Below are positions 11,900-23,462 of a stretch of DNA of 64,000 nucleotides, piece after piece. Below the pieces are notes generated by a model, which did no database searches, was not told the DNA's origin, and was given only the letters and a program-made list of their open reading frames with translations. Positions within the stretch are counted from its first letter, which is position 1. Every line of letters begins with the position of its first letter. The translations under genes and the position numbers were made by a program. The stretch covers positions 1,612,001 to 1,676,000 of the forward strand of contig NC_089242.1 in the NCBI RefSeq assembly GCF_000512585.2, written 5' to 3'. Origin of the DNA: Kwoniella bestiolae CBS 10118. Taxonomy: Eukaryota > Basidiomycota > Tremellomycetes > Tremellales > Cryptococcaceae.

Positions 11900-14800
11900 T
11901 TATGAAACGGAGGGCGGCTCGAATCGACCAGTCTTTTGTACTTGTTTGAGTGTGTCTTCTGCCGTTGTCAGGAAAAATTCGGGCATTCCTGCTAGTCTAG
12001 CTGCTTTCTATACATGATAAAAGAAACCATAATAAGCTAGATGCTCCGCGAGGGAAAAGGGTATTGAAGAGCTTACGATCGCATGAGACTGATGGTTGAT
12101 CCCAGGTTTCAGCTTATAAGAGTACGAGAACGCTTCGTCCTTATCAATGAGTCAAATGGTTGATCAGCCATTATACATCATGGGGTACGAAATAGGAGCA
12201 GCGGACACTCACAATCTCGTCAACGTCAGTGCACCAATATTCTACTCCGTCCCTCGCATTCGCCTTGGTATCGTTATCATCTTCATACCCCAGCATTCTC
12301 CCCAATTCATGATAATGAGTAGCGAACATCGTTCTACATCCGATATGTCTCAATATGTAATCCAAGGTCGAATAGGCGATAGATACTCCGGCTTGTAGTG
12401 TTGTACCTCTACCGATCTCGTCCATTATCACCAATGATCTCTTGGTAGCATGCTTGAGGATCGCGGCGGTTCTACAATCCATCACACCGGTCAGCTTGCC
12501 CCGTGATACATTTCGGTACTACGATTACAGGTAGAAAAGTTGGAAAACGTACTCGACCATCTCAAGCATGAAAGTACTCCTATCTCTCCACAGATCATCT
12601 CTCGCACCTATCCTACTAAACACTTTATCCACAATGCCGATCCTAGCTTCTTGAGCAGGAACGAAAGAACCACTCTGTGCCAGGATAGCTATCACTGCCG
12701 TTTGACGTAGTAAAGTGGATTTACCCCCTTGATTCGGTCCGGTGATGATATGTAAATGCGATGAGGAGCTCATGAGTGTGTCGTTGGGGGTGAAGGTCCT
12801 CGATGATTGAAGAAGGGATGATTCGATGGATGGATGTCTACCTGATTTGATGTCCAGGTCGGTTCTATATGTTTGGTAAGCACCTTTATATTCTGAGACT
12901 CAGCTTACGAGGTGAGAGGTTGGCATCAAGCTCACAACGACTCACGATTCATCCAACTCAGGTCTAACCCATCCCATCTCTTTAGCATTTTGAGCGAAAC
13001 TCATCGTCAAGTCCATCTCGTCAATCAACTCGGCATTCTTTTGGATCTTGTCTGCTTGTTCGGTGATCTACGGCATAGACGTTAGAGCGGGGCCTGACGC
13101 GTTCGAGAGAATTGGAAGGTGGACATGCCATATTTCGTAAGTCCCTTTCAGCTCGCCGCTGAGCGATGGAAAGTGTTTCCATGGCTATTTCTGTTTTAGC
13201 ACCTAGAGCTGACCAAGGCTGGTAGACCATCTCATCTCAGCTCTCCTGGATCGCAAGTGCCAAGTCCGACGAGAAGGCAATCTGTTATTGCCTGACTCAC
13301 CCCGTGCGCGAAATACGCTATCTTGCCACTCGTTCCACCAATTCTCTCCAAAGATCTGGCTTTCTCGACCTTGGATGCTTCGCTTGTAGTCATCTGTATG
13401 TGATAGCCATACCGCATTCCTTTGAGCAGTTTCAGATTGGGTGTATCTGTTGTAATTTCAATGAGTATGTTGCCGATTTGCTGCGATCGATATGTTTAAA
13501 CTTACTGTATCGCTTAACTAGATCAGCTTGCAATTTATCCTTCTCCCTTTTCAGGGATGAAAGTCCCTCATGCAATTCCTGCAGGTCCTTCGAAAACCTG
13601 GGAAAGTATTCAGCCTTTGAGTTGTTGCCTATGCAGCTCACGTATAAGACAACTCACGTGGGGAGGATCCACCACTGTCTATCTTCCTTCTCCTGCTTCT
13701 CCCGCTCGATCCTGTCTCTTTTACTCTCCCTTGTTTCTTTAACAGCCTTCCCCTCGTCAGCTATCATAGCTTCCCCGGGATCTTCATCGCCCTCTTCGCT
13801 CTCCTCAGGTGTTGAACTCCACATGATCGCATTCTCATCTATCGACTCTTCTATTTTCGCAGCTAGATCCCTCAAAGGCTCAAACCCCTTGATCATCTCT
13901 CGAAGACGTGAAACTCCTTCTGTTTCACTCCGGCGTTTGTCATTCTGAATTTCATAAGCTAGCTCTTCTTGTACTCGACTGATCAATCCTTCCACGCTTC
14001 GTATCCAGACTCCCACATCCCATATATCCCTACTACTTCCCCTTTGGCTTCTAAACCTTTGTATGATCCGGTTGACATCTTCAATCCCTCGTAGTACATC
14101 TCGAAGCTCTTCTCTCAGGTCTTCCCTATCATAGAAAGCTTGAACCAAAGCTAATCTTGAATTGATAGTATCCAATGAGGTCGAGGGTGAAGTCAAAGTA
14201 CGAATCAACAGTCTATGACCAGACTGAGTGACAGTTTTCGATATCACGGATAGTAAAGTACCACGCGAAGAGACGGGAGATATAGTTTGCCTTTCTCCGA
14301 TAGCAACAAGACCACCAGGGCGTAATGCATGTCTAATCTCCAAGGCCTGTAAGGTAGCTGCGTCAATCTGCATTTGAGCTTCTGTCATCTGGCGATTAGG
14401 TTGAGTAAGAGCTGGCATCGACTCTCGTAGAGCATATTGCAGGTGATGTCGGAGTAAGGCGATTGCTATACCCTCTGAAGTCTTCGGTCGAGACGGAATG
14501 CCCGAAGGAAGGGTATCGATACCCCATAAGGGGGGTGATTGATCTGGATCAGCAAATGAGACGTGAACGCCAAGTACTTGGAGGAGGTTGAACAGATCTG
14601 ATATGGCAGAATCCAAGGAGACGTCGTTGTTTTGCCAGGTTGGGCGTAGAGACCTATCAAGCACGACTTCACGAGGTGCTATCCTAGCCAATTCATCTTC
14701 CATATTTGCCAGAGTCGTTCCTTTGGTAAAGAATTCACCGGTCGAAGGGTCCGTATAAGCCAGAGAGATATGGGTCTTTCTATCATCCTTGGAGGTAGGT

Positions 14801-15753
14801 GTATCCTCATCAACCGAGATAGCAAGTAGATATCTTGATTCGTTCCCATCCAACCAACCTTCGTCGACCATAGTGCCGGGAGTGACGACTCTATAAACCC
14901 TTCGTTCTTTCGGTCCCGTCGCAGCCGTAATCTTCTTCCCCACATATGCGATGGTCCCTTCTTCATCATATTCCTCCACTATCACCACCGTATGACCTAA
15001 TTCTTGTACCAGAATTTTGAGGTATTTGTCTAGCGCTGCGACTGGGAAACCTGCAAAAGGGAATTTACGTTCTAAATCCTTTGCTTTGGTTTTAGATTTC
15101 GGAGATTTCGTATGTTCAGCAACTTTGTAGGTCTTTTGAGCAAGTTTGATGTTGAGTATGGAGGACAATTGTCGAGCAGGTTCAAAATAGGACTACATCA
15201 GGGAAATCAGCTACCGTGAACATTCACCTGCGAAAGAGCTATGCTCAAGCTCACCTCGTAAAACTTCCCTACTCTCGTTAACAGAATACAGTCCGGAAAT
15301 CTCAGCCAGTTGGTGTAGACTTCTCTGGAAAGAGCAGAGTCAGGAATGGTACCTGCTTTGACAGCTTCGTCAACTGCGGCTTGCTCTTCGGCAGGCGACA
15401 GAACGGTGGGATCGGGTTCACCTGTAGTGTTTGACATATTTAGCGTTAATACATTATCAGCGATGACATGAACGAGGTTTACCATTCTGAGGTGGATCTA
15501 AGCTGCCATAAGAACCAACATCGTCTCTCCATTTCCCCAGCGCTGGTAGAGGTTGACTGTCTTCACCTAAAGCCCGCTTTGGAAGGGCAGATAGATTGAA
15601 GCTTGTCGTCACACGTTTGGCTTTCTTGGTTTCTACAGTATCCTTGTCGACACCGATCGTCGTCGAGAATGCTGCTCTACATTGTCGCAGCACGCCTATA
15701 TTTCCACTACTTCTTCCCAGTATACTGTACTGGCGGATTCTTGCTAGTCTCAT
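11900..15753 (-). CDS. MSH1: Msh1, mitochondrial MutS mismatch-repair ATPase
   Basis: A MutS homologue that binds mismatched or damaged mitochondrial DNA. The N terminus is basic and hydroxylated (MRLARIRQYSILGRSSGN...), typical of a matrix-targeting sequence. MutS domain I has RVGKFYESYFEPARQL, containing the Phe-x-Glu mismatch-wedge motif (FYE). The lever/clamp region follows (for example RPGGLVAIGERQTISPVSSRGTLLSV). The ABC-type ATPase has Walker A ITGPNQGGKSTLLRQ, the ARDDLWRDRSTFMLEM signature region, Walker B SLVIMDEIGRGTT and the switch histidine in MFATHYHELG. The C terminus ends KTGRFEPPSVS. About eight short introns occur. It is transcribed divergently from ARP5 with 523 bp between the starts. 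Confidence 0.93.
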
Positions 15754-16276
15754 CGCTGCTGTGTGTCATATTTTGGACATTCCGGTGGAGGTAGTTTACA
15801 GAGGACGTTTTGAGATTCCGCCTGTCGATTCTGATTTCAGCGATCCCTCTGAGATAGGAGATGGACTGTAGAGGGTATAGGAAACCTATACAAGTGGAAG
15901 CAGACCTGGATTTGTACGGGAGCGACACAACAGGTATTGTCCCATTTTTGGTCACCTTTCGAGACGAGGATGATGAGGAGGATCCGAGCGTGTTTCTATT
16001 ATCCATTTATTTACGATCAGGCACGGTTATACAAAGTGGAAGAGAGAACACCATAGTCTGTTGCAATCCGTCACTTTGCTGGACCTCCTATGTGTTTCTT
16101 TATACTCTCGTAGTATTTGTCTTGCTGTTTTTGTACTCTGCATCGATTTCTCAACTTCGCCTTTCACATCATTCTCACAGTTGTGCTACCAACATCTCAC
16201 GTATCCCGCCTGTAGAAGCAGACACCAAGTTCTGCTCCATCTCGCCTCAACATCATCGATAACCAGGTCATCAAGC
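15754..16276. other. Divergent promoter region of MSH1 and ARP5
   Basis: 523 bp between two oppositely oriented start codons. Reading frames continue upstream of the ARP5 ATG but their translation (Cys/Leu/Ser-rich) resembles neither protein, so I treat it as 5' UTR. No clear regulatory motif was recognised. Confidence 0.4.
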
Positions 16277-19200
16277 ATGAACGGCTCAAGTAGTAATCAT
16301 GCTTCCTCTTCGTCATCACCACCTCGAACGAATATAGTATATATACCAGAGGGAGGATATGATGCTCAACCTCAACCTGCGTACGATTATCATTCACTAG
16401 ATGGGCAAGACCCGTCGATATGTATAGATAATGGTGAGTTATGGACTCTTGACCGCGCTGTTACTAGTCTAGATTGGCTGATTACCCACCCGTCTCTTGC
16501 AGGTGCACACTCATGGAGAGCGGGGTTCAGCTCAATGTCAACACCTTATATCGATAGACCAAACATAATAGCCAAATATAAAGAACGGAAGTTTGGAAGG
16601 AATCTACTGTTGTTCGGGAGGGATACCGAGGTAGATGCCAATTCGAGGAGCAATGTCAGATCTATGTATGATGGGGATTTATTGATTCATTCGGATCTAC
16701 TGGTAAGTCACACGCATCTTTACATGAGCCAAATGGTCAAACTGATATGACGAGTAGGAATGTGCACTGGATTTCACTTTTTGTACACTAGGGATAGATA
16801 GTCCCAAGATAGAACAGCCGATAGTAATGACGGAGAGGTTAGCGAATCCTCTATTCAGTCGAGCCAGTAAGCTGTCCCTTTATGTGTTGTCCAAAGACAT
16901 GATCAACTCAGCTTACTCACTCGTTCACACGATCAGTGACATCTGAACTCCTTTTCGAACTGTACAACGCGCCTTCAGTAACGTTCGGCATAGACTCCTT
17001 ATTTGCTTTTTCGAGGCAGAAACATCAAGATGGGTTAGCAGTCAGCTTAGGCCATCATGCGAGTACGGTCATACCAGTGGTCAACGGGAGAGGGATCATG
17101 AGTCGATCGAAACGGTAAGCTGAAAGTTGAAACATAGATTGTAAGTCAGGCGTAGATAGCTTATATAGATGATTGCTACAGTATACCGTGGGGAGGAGCT
17201 CAGGCTTCTGAGTTGATGCTCAAGCTTGCTCAGTTGAAATATCCTTCTTTTCCCACAAAAGTGACACCTTCCCAAGCTACGGTAAGCTACACCATACTTT
17301 CTTTTTGGTATACAGGCAAGCTGACTTTTCATCATCAGTTCATGTTCCGGGAGACATGCTACTTCTCGACGGATTATGACGAAGATATACGATCACTGGC
17401 CGATCCTAGCAAGTTATCAGAGATGACCAAGATTGTTCAGTTCCCATATACTGCACCTGTGAGCTCACACAGTTTACATTCTACGTGTAGCTGACGAATT
17501 ACACAACCTACAGGAGGTAAACGAGAAGACGGAAGCTGAATTGGCTGCTGCTGCTGAAAGAAGGAAAGAACAAGGAAAGAGATTACAGGAGATGCAAGCC
17601 AAGCAACGTGCTCAAAAAGTGAGCTGTTATGATGCTTTTATTGAACCTGATGAGCTAACAGCTTTCATCGTACTAGCTCGCGGCCAAAGTAGCAGAGTTG
17701 GAAGAATACAAACTCCTTCAATCCGAAAGATCCTCCTTCAAGAAGGCAGAATTCCTCTCGCGTCTTCAGGAAATGACCCCCTTCGAATCAGAAGCGGAAA
17801 TGGACATCTGGATCAAAAAGACCGAAATTGAAGTGAGGAAGAAACAGCGTAAAGATCTAGGTATGGAGGAAGAACCTGAAGAAGAACCCGTTTTCCCGCT
17901 TGTGGATCGACCTGATTCAGAGTTGAACGAGGAAGAGATCAAGGAAAAGAGAAGACAGAGGTTGATGAAAGCCGGGTGGGACGCCAGGGTGAGAGCTAGA
18001 GAAGAGAAGAAGAAGGAAAGGGAAAGGCTTGTACGTGGTCAATACAACAAGATCAAAGATCGCATGCCATGCTGACACAACGAATCGGGTAAATAGGAAG
18101 AAGAAAAGAGACTGGAAGAAGAAGAGAGAACGACCAACCCTACTGGATGGTCATCTCGTCTCAAAGAGGAACAAGAGGTCAGCTCCGAGTCTGCTCTCGA
18201 TCCATACAAGTAAGGGCTTATCAGCTGACTTCTTGATCGCAGTCCGTCATTGTCCGTATACAAGAGCGAAAGAAGCGCAAAGCGCAACTTGGAGATAGGA
18301 AGTCTGCTGCTGCTCAGAATCGAATGAAGAATATTGCAAGCTTAGCTGCGGAGGACAAGACAAGTAATAGCAAAAAAAGGAAGAAGGGAGAAGGTGAGCT
18401 GCTTTCGTGATTGTAGCGTATGTGCATTGCGCTACAAGCTGACAAGAGGTTCTGTACACAGATGATGATGGTTTCGGAATGGATGATTCGGATTGGCATG
18501 TGTACCGAGAAATTGTGAGTTTCTGTACCTTCAGTTGCGCTACATGAAGCTGACACACCTGATTTGGCAGGGTGGTGATGAGGAATCCGAAGCGGAAGAA
18601 GATGATCAACTCCTCCTTCAATCATTAGAATCCAGATTACTGCAATACGACCCGTCATTCACTGAAGAAGATACCTTGACTGGACGGGCAGAAGCCAAAA
18701 ACAAATTGATAAACGCTTTTGTGAGAGGTGGACTACCTCCAGGGCAAAAATACGATTTCGACGATATGAAGCTGAATCACCAATTACACTTAAACGTGGA
18801 GAGGATCAGAGTACCTGAGACCTGGTTCCAACCCTCTATGTGGGGGATCGATTCTGCCGGGCTAGGTGAGGTTGCGGGATGGGTATTGAATGGGTTTGAA
18901 GAAGAGGAGAAAAGGAGGTTGATGCAGGTGAGTCTAGTCTCATCGTACTCGTATTCTCATCATTGCATTCACTGTTCTCTCTTCTTCCGAAATGCTGATG
19001 TGCATATAAGCTGATCATGGCAATTTGACAATCAGTGCATCTTCGTTACTGGCGGAGGAGCGAACATCCCCAATCTCATTCCGCGAATGCGTAATACCTT
19101 GACGCCAATCTTACCTTTCCGAGCACCGTTGAAGATTGTCTCGTCGCTTGATGGGGGTGATCCTAGACTGGAAGCCTGGAGAGGCATGGCAGAATGGAGT

Positions 19201-19302
19201 AACACCTCTGAGGCGAAGGAAGCTAGAGTCACTAGAGCAGAGTATGAGGAGTATGGTGGGGAGTGGTTGAAAGAGCATAGGTGGGGGAATGTTGCGCCAT
19301 GA
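16277..19302 (+). CDS. ARP5: Actin-related protein Arp5, INO80 chromatin-remodelling complex subunit
   Basis: Arp5 couples the INO80 ATPase to the nucleosome together with Ies6. The actin fold is split by a long charged insertion, as expected for Arp5. N-terminal actin half: PSICIDNGAHSWRAGFS (phosphate-binding loop region), RSMYDGDLLIHSDLL, SELLFELYNAPSVTFGIDSLF, VSLGHHASTVIPVVNGR. Insertion at about 17.5-18.6 kb: Lys/Glu-rich coiled coil with an NRMKNIASLA segment and an acidic stretch. C-terminal actin half: HLNVERIRVPETWFQPSMWGID, CIFVTGGGANIPNLIPRMRN and the terminal EHRWGNVAP. It has about twelve introns. The start at 16277 (MNGSSSNHAS) was chosen because upstream in-frame sequence does not look like protein of this family. 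Confidence 0.93.
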
Positions 19303-19452
19303 GACAAAAGATACTCTACATTGTTATGAGCAGTAGAGATCATGTCATGATGTACAGTGCGTAATGTAAATTTTTCTCGCAATACACAACATGATATACA
19401 GGGAGTACAATATCGTAGCACTACATATACATATCTAACTTTGCCTAACTTA

Positions 19453-20684
19453 CTACTTCTTCCCCTCCCCCTTCTTCTCGGCATCAGCACTCTTAGCAGC
19501 CTCTGCCTTCTCCTTCCCCCAACTCGAGAGATAAAGAAACGCAACCATACTAGGTAAGATTGAGAAAAGAACTATCCATCCCATATAATAAACGAAGGCT
19601 TCCGTACCGTATATCCTCCAGGGTGGTCTACCAGAATCAACGTACCCCGGTCCATTGGTTCTTCTCCAATGGTCTCCGTGATCTTGAGCCTTGTATTGGC
19701 CGATTTGGCCATCTCCGCTGGTATCGGGGTGATAGTAGAGTGACTCGGAATTATCGTTCTTGTATGGTGATCTGTGAAGCCACGTTTCAGTCAATACTTA
19801 GCAGAAGAGAGGGGAAGAACCATAAGTCACTTGTGCGACGTCGTCCCTTCCATACCGTAGAACGACTGGGACATATACAATATCACGATGAACACCTTGA
19901 AGAAGGCATTGGCAGCCACGTAGTACATCATGCTCGGGTGGTTGGGGCCAGACGTCAGACCAGTCGCGTAGAACGCTATATCATCTCAACAAATCAGTAA
20001 ATGCTGGATTTCATATCATGTAGTGTACGTGTGAAGTTGATCGGTTCACGATCAGAACTCACACTCTATCCATCTTCCGCCCCAGGCATTATACGAGCTC
20101 GCCCTCCAAGCCAGGTCCGATGCGATGCTTAAAGTGATGAGCACAATTATCGAAAGCTGATTTCCACCCATTAGATTAGATCAACATGCCCTTCCACTTG
20201 CCCACTTGAGTCTGAGATCTGCTTCGATCGTCACTTGATGATACACACCTGATATAGGACCATCCATACAGCCGATCCACAATGTTTAGGAGCGTTCGTC
20301 CAATCTACGTATCCCACTCCCTCACCACCTTGATACCCCCTTGAGGCTGCACTCGCAATACTATCAGCTTAGGTAGAACGTCTTAACGTATAGTATAGAC
20401 AACCCAGGTGTACATGTACTTACGATAATGATGACCGTACTGCGCCACGTAATTGTGGAAATTGGCTACTATAATGACTATTATACCGTGCCATCCGACA
20501 TCGATGTCAGTATCAGTTCATGACAATATCAACACGAACTCCCGTCGAGTTCAGACTTACCGACTTCAGCCACGATCAGAATGATCAGAGCTAATATACC
20601 GACAACGTTGAATAGGAAACAGATCCAGATCCATACGGTGGGCCAGGTCTCTTTGCCCAACCAGGGCTTCTTATTGTCACCCAT
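19453..20684 (-). CDS. Four-helix membrane protein of unknown function
   Basis: I do not recognise this family. The start is MGDNKKPWLGKETW, and the exons join cleanly over about five introns. Predicted membrane spans: VWIWICFLFNVVGILALIIL, a second around MVLYQLSIIVLITLSIASDL, a third around MYYVAANAFFKVFIVIYMS, and a fourth around FVYYMGWIVLFSILPSMVAF. The tail is cytosolic-looking and Lys/Ala-rich (KEKAEAAKSADAEKKGEGKK). A loop before the last span has DTSGDGQIGQ, which resembles the first nine positions of an EF-hand calcium loop but lacks the acidic residue at position 12, so it may be chance. It is convergent with ARP5, with only 150 bp between stop codons. Confidence 0.75.
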
Positions 20685-21268
20685 TGTTTATCGATTAGAC
20701 AAGAACAAGACGGATTGGGAGGTAGGTAGGTCACTGAGAGTCTCTGCTGTGGAAAGCGGAGTGATGATGCGGTTGAGCGATGTGAGGTCCTTTTCGTATC
20801 GATAAAGAAAGAGTTGTCAATGATCGGTGTTGTGAACAATCGAGTGTGTTGGGAGGGATTTTGGTCTAAGATAGGAGTAGGTGAAATGAATCCGAATTCA
20901 GTCAGCGTTATATACATCGACGCCGCCTTGCCCACTGCAGGCATCGCTTCGCATCACCAAAAAAAGAGAATGACGGATGAACGTCATGACGCATGACGTC
21001 TATCAGTTTTCACATCCTTTTATCAGTTTCCACAACCCATCATAGCTGACTTCCAAGTCATTATCACATAGCGGTATCTGAACCTCTGACAAGTCTTGCC
21101 TGATCAATCTCCCCTGGAAGTTGCGTCAGTACGAAAGGACGTTAGATCTGAGGTTAGTATCATACCCATAAAGGATATCGCCTTCCGTGATAGAATAACT
21201 CCGACCAAATCTCAATATCGTTACATACCATGATATACACTCTATCATCTATCGCACAAAGTACTATC
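20685..21268. other. Intergenic region between the membrane-protein gene and the copper-transporter gene
   Basis: 584 bp holding the promoter of the four-helix membrane-protein gene and the 3' UTR of the copper-transporter gene. No further gene is supported. Confidence 0.4.
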
Positions 21269-22205
21269 CTAATGACAAGCTAGACCTTTACCATTTCCAC
21301 CTGCTAGGACGGATCTGTGAGATACATGAATCAGCTATGTCGCAGTGATGAAACGAAAAAGAAAGCTGAACTTACCCTACATCCATTTCAGCTTCGTACA
21401 TCACATGACCGAAGAATGCTCCTAAGATGATAGATGTGAACAGATAGGTATTGTAGGTCATAGCTACCAGCATGAGCTACAAACATCACGCACGTCAGCA
21501 ATGTCCTGATCTGCATAGCTGTGAGATCGCGATATGTAAGCTTGACTTACCCAAAAGGAGATGGCCACCGACAAAGCATAGAGGAATGCTCGGGTCAGAC
21601 GTGTCTGCAACGATAGTCGAGTCCTAATCTCATTACCTCATAGATCAGCCGATATGTCGATATCGCTACGATACGTATCAATCATTTATCCATTCGTAAA
21701 CTCACACTCCGACTTTGGCCAATGCACCACCTTCAACGGCACTATACCCTCCGCTTACAGGTGCTATACTGCTCTCCCTTCTTATACCGCTTGGGCCTAC
21801 AGCCTCCCTTCTGTTCGGGGCGGATGTTTGGTACAGCGATAAAGCGATCTTACGATCCATCGATTTTATGGTATGTAGCAATGTGGAATATCCAAATGAG
21901 ATTGCTATAACGGCGATGCTGTGTGAACATCCAAATCAGTGTTCGCAGTATCGGTCCAGATGAGCTGGGTATACATACCAGGATATAGCCATTGTCATAG
22001 GGCCAGAGATATGCCATGATTCAAATACAACACATGTATCTGCGATTTGGTTGTTCCACAGCATGTTCATCTGTCCACCATTGTCAGATCAGCCTTCGTA
22101 CTGGAATTCAGAAGAGAGGGGTATGACCTACAGAACAAGCTGGCACACCATGCTCCATACCGGGCATCGAATGTCCTTCATGTCCAGAGTGGTCTCCGTG
22201 ATTCA
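21269..22205 (-). CDS. CTR-family high-affinity copper importer
   Basis: Moves Cu(I) across the plasma membrane as a trimer. The N terminus is rich in Met and His (MNHGDHSGHEGHSMPGMEHG), the copper-catching ectodomain. Span 1 follows DTCVVFESWHISGPMTMA. The second span carries the diagnostic MxxxM (SFWLMLVAMTYN) and the third the packing motif GxxxG (ILGAFFGHVMYEAE). The tail ends GKGLACH, with a terminal Cys and His of the kind that hands copper to chaperones in this family. Five or more short introns are present, the last joining DVG to SVLAGG. It resembles the Cryptococcus CTR1/CTR4 type; I cannot say which. The upstream region contains a striking array of paired ATGCAT palindromes, listed separately. 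Confidence 0.9.
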
Positions 22206-23462
22206 TCGTGGTATGATATCTGACCAAGGCTATGTATGTGTAGACTAACGGAAGATGAGGTTTTGAACTTCGAAGAGATCCATGCATGCACGAGAGGTGA
22301 AGGATTCGGTAATCGCGTTAAACGGTTGGTCTCCCTGATAATTGCTTATTTATTGCTCGTTCCAGTAACTAAGCAACGTCTATGGTGGAGGGGACGATAT
22401 CATCCACAAACAAAGGGTTCGAGTGAATCCTCAGCAACAATCGAACAATCCAAAATCATCTCAATCCCCATATCACCTCTATATTTGCATTATCAACAAT
22501 ATCATATCTTACTATATCATTGAGAGTACAAACCATCTAAGATGAAAGAGCAGACGTAACGGAGCATTTCCATGCATTGTATGCATCTGTAAGTGCTATG
22601 CATAACGATACATCAAGTGTGAAAAAAATGACTTGAAAATTACTAAGAAATATCATAAAGTCCGATCTGTGACGATGTCATGCATCGTATGCATCGTTGA
22701 CGCGTGAATGATGAAAAGTTCTCAATAGCAAATGCATCTTATGCATCGAAAACGAGCTTTGTGATGGCGACGACGATGCTTGACGCGCTGAGCACAGCAT
22801 TACTTACCAGTGGTGATGCCGAAGTAACTTATCGATCGATGCCAGTCGAAGGATAACGAAAACAAAAAAAAAACAAAAAAAGAAATGTTTGTTATTACAA
22901 GGTACTATGATACATTCTTTGCTCGCCACCTGATGGTTTTCAGTGGATTAGAGATGATCACTCTCACGCCCTCGGAGTGCGACCCCAGGTATCAACTACG
23001 GAACGTGTTTACCCACGACCTCGGTGTATCAAGTCTTTACCCGTCAACTTGAAACCTTTCATCGGTCATGCACGAACGGCAGGATTGGCAGGACCGCTAT
23101 CTCACTGTGTACTGCGTGAGCACAACTGGGAAGATGACCCAACTAGCGTACCAGATCAACCATCAGGCATTGAGGAAAGAATGTACTAAACATTTTATTA
23201 TACTAACATAGGTATCATTCAACTTGGGTCTCACCAAGTTTGCGACTTGAAGTATGGAGCGGGATTGTCTCTTGAGGTTTGTTGAAGATTGACGTATGTC
23301 ATCCAGTTGAGTCGATGTGAGGTCAAGTCACGGGACCATTCTTACTCAAATGAGGTCAAAGTAATGTGTTACTCCACTTCACTTACTTTTTATCATTCAA
23401 CTTGATATTAGCAAACAACTTCTTTCACCTATTCGCCTGCCCACGTATACACTATCAACAGA
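22206..23462. other. Divergent intergenic region upstream of the copper importer
   Basis: 1,257 bp between two divergent genes. It contains the paired ATGCAT array, an extra ATGCAT at 22282-22287, a TTTGCTC sequence at 22918-22924 (the core recognised by the S. cerevisiae copper regulator Mac1), and A-rich tracts near 22860-22880. ORFs in this stretch have no protein-like character. Confidence 0.5.
22572..22746. promoter_or_regulatory. Array of seven ATGCAT palindromes, six in three exact 9-bp-spaced pairs
   Basis: Exact ATGCAT sites start at 22572, 22581, 22598, 22680, 22689, 22732 and 22741. Three pairs have the form ATGCAT-NNN-ATGCAT (spacers TGT, CGT, CTT). By chance one such site is expected per about 4 kb. 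The array sits 367-541 bp before the copper-importer ATG. The regular 9-bp repeat suggests a dimeric or tandem-binding transcription factor. That it is copper-responsive is inference from the adjacent gene. Confidence 0.6.

Noticed and set aside
16061..16276. Upstream in-frame extension of ARP5
   Set aside because: Adds a Cys/Leu/Ser-rich stretch unlike Arp5 N termini; the ATG at 16277 gives the expected protein.
22401..22430. tRNA B-box-like sequence (GGGTTCGAGTGAATCC)
   Set aside because: Has extra bases within the box and no matching acceptor stem or A box upstream.
22977..23189. 70-codon ORF in the intergenic region after the copper importer
   Set aside because: No Kozak-like context, no motif, no splice continuation; composition looks random.
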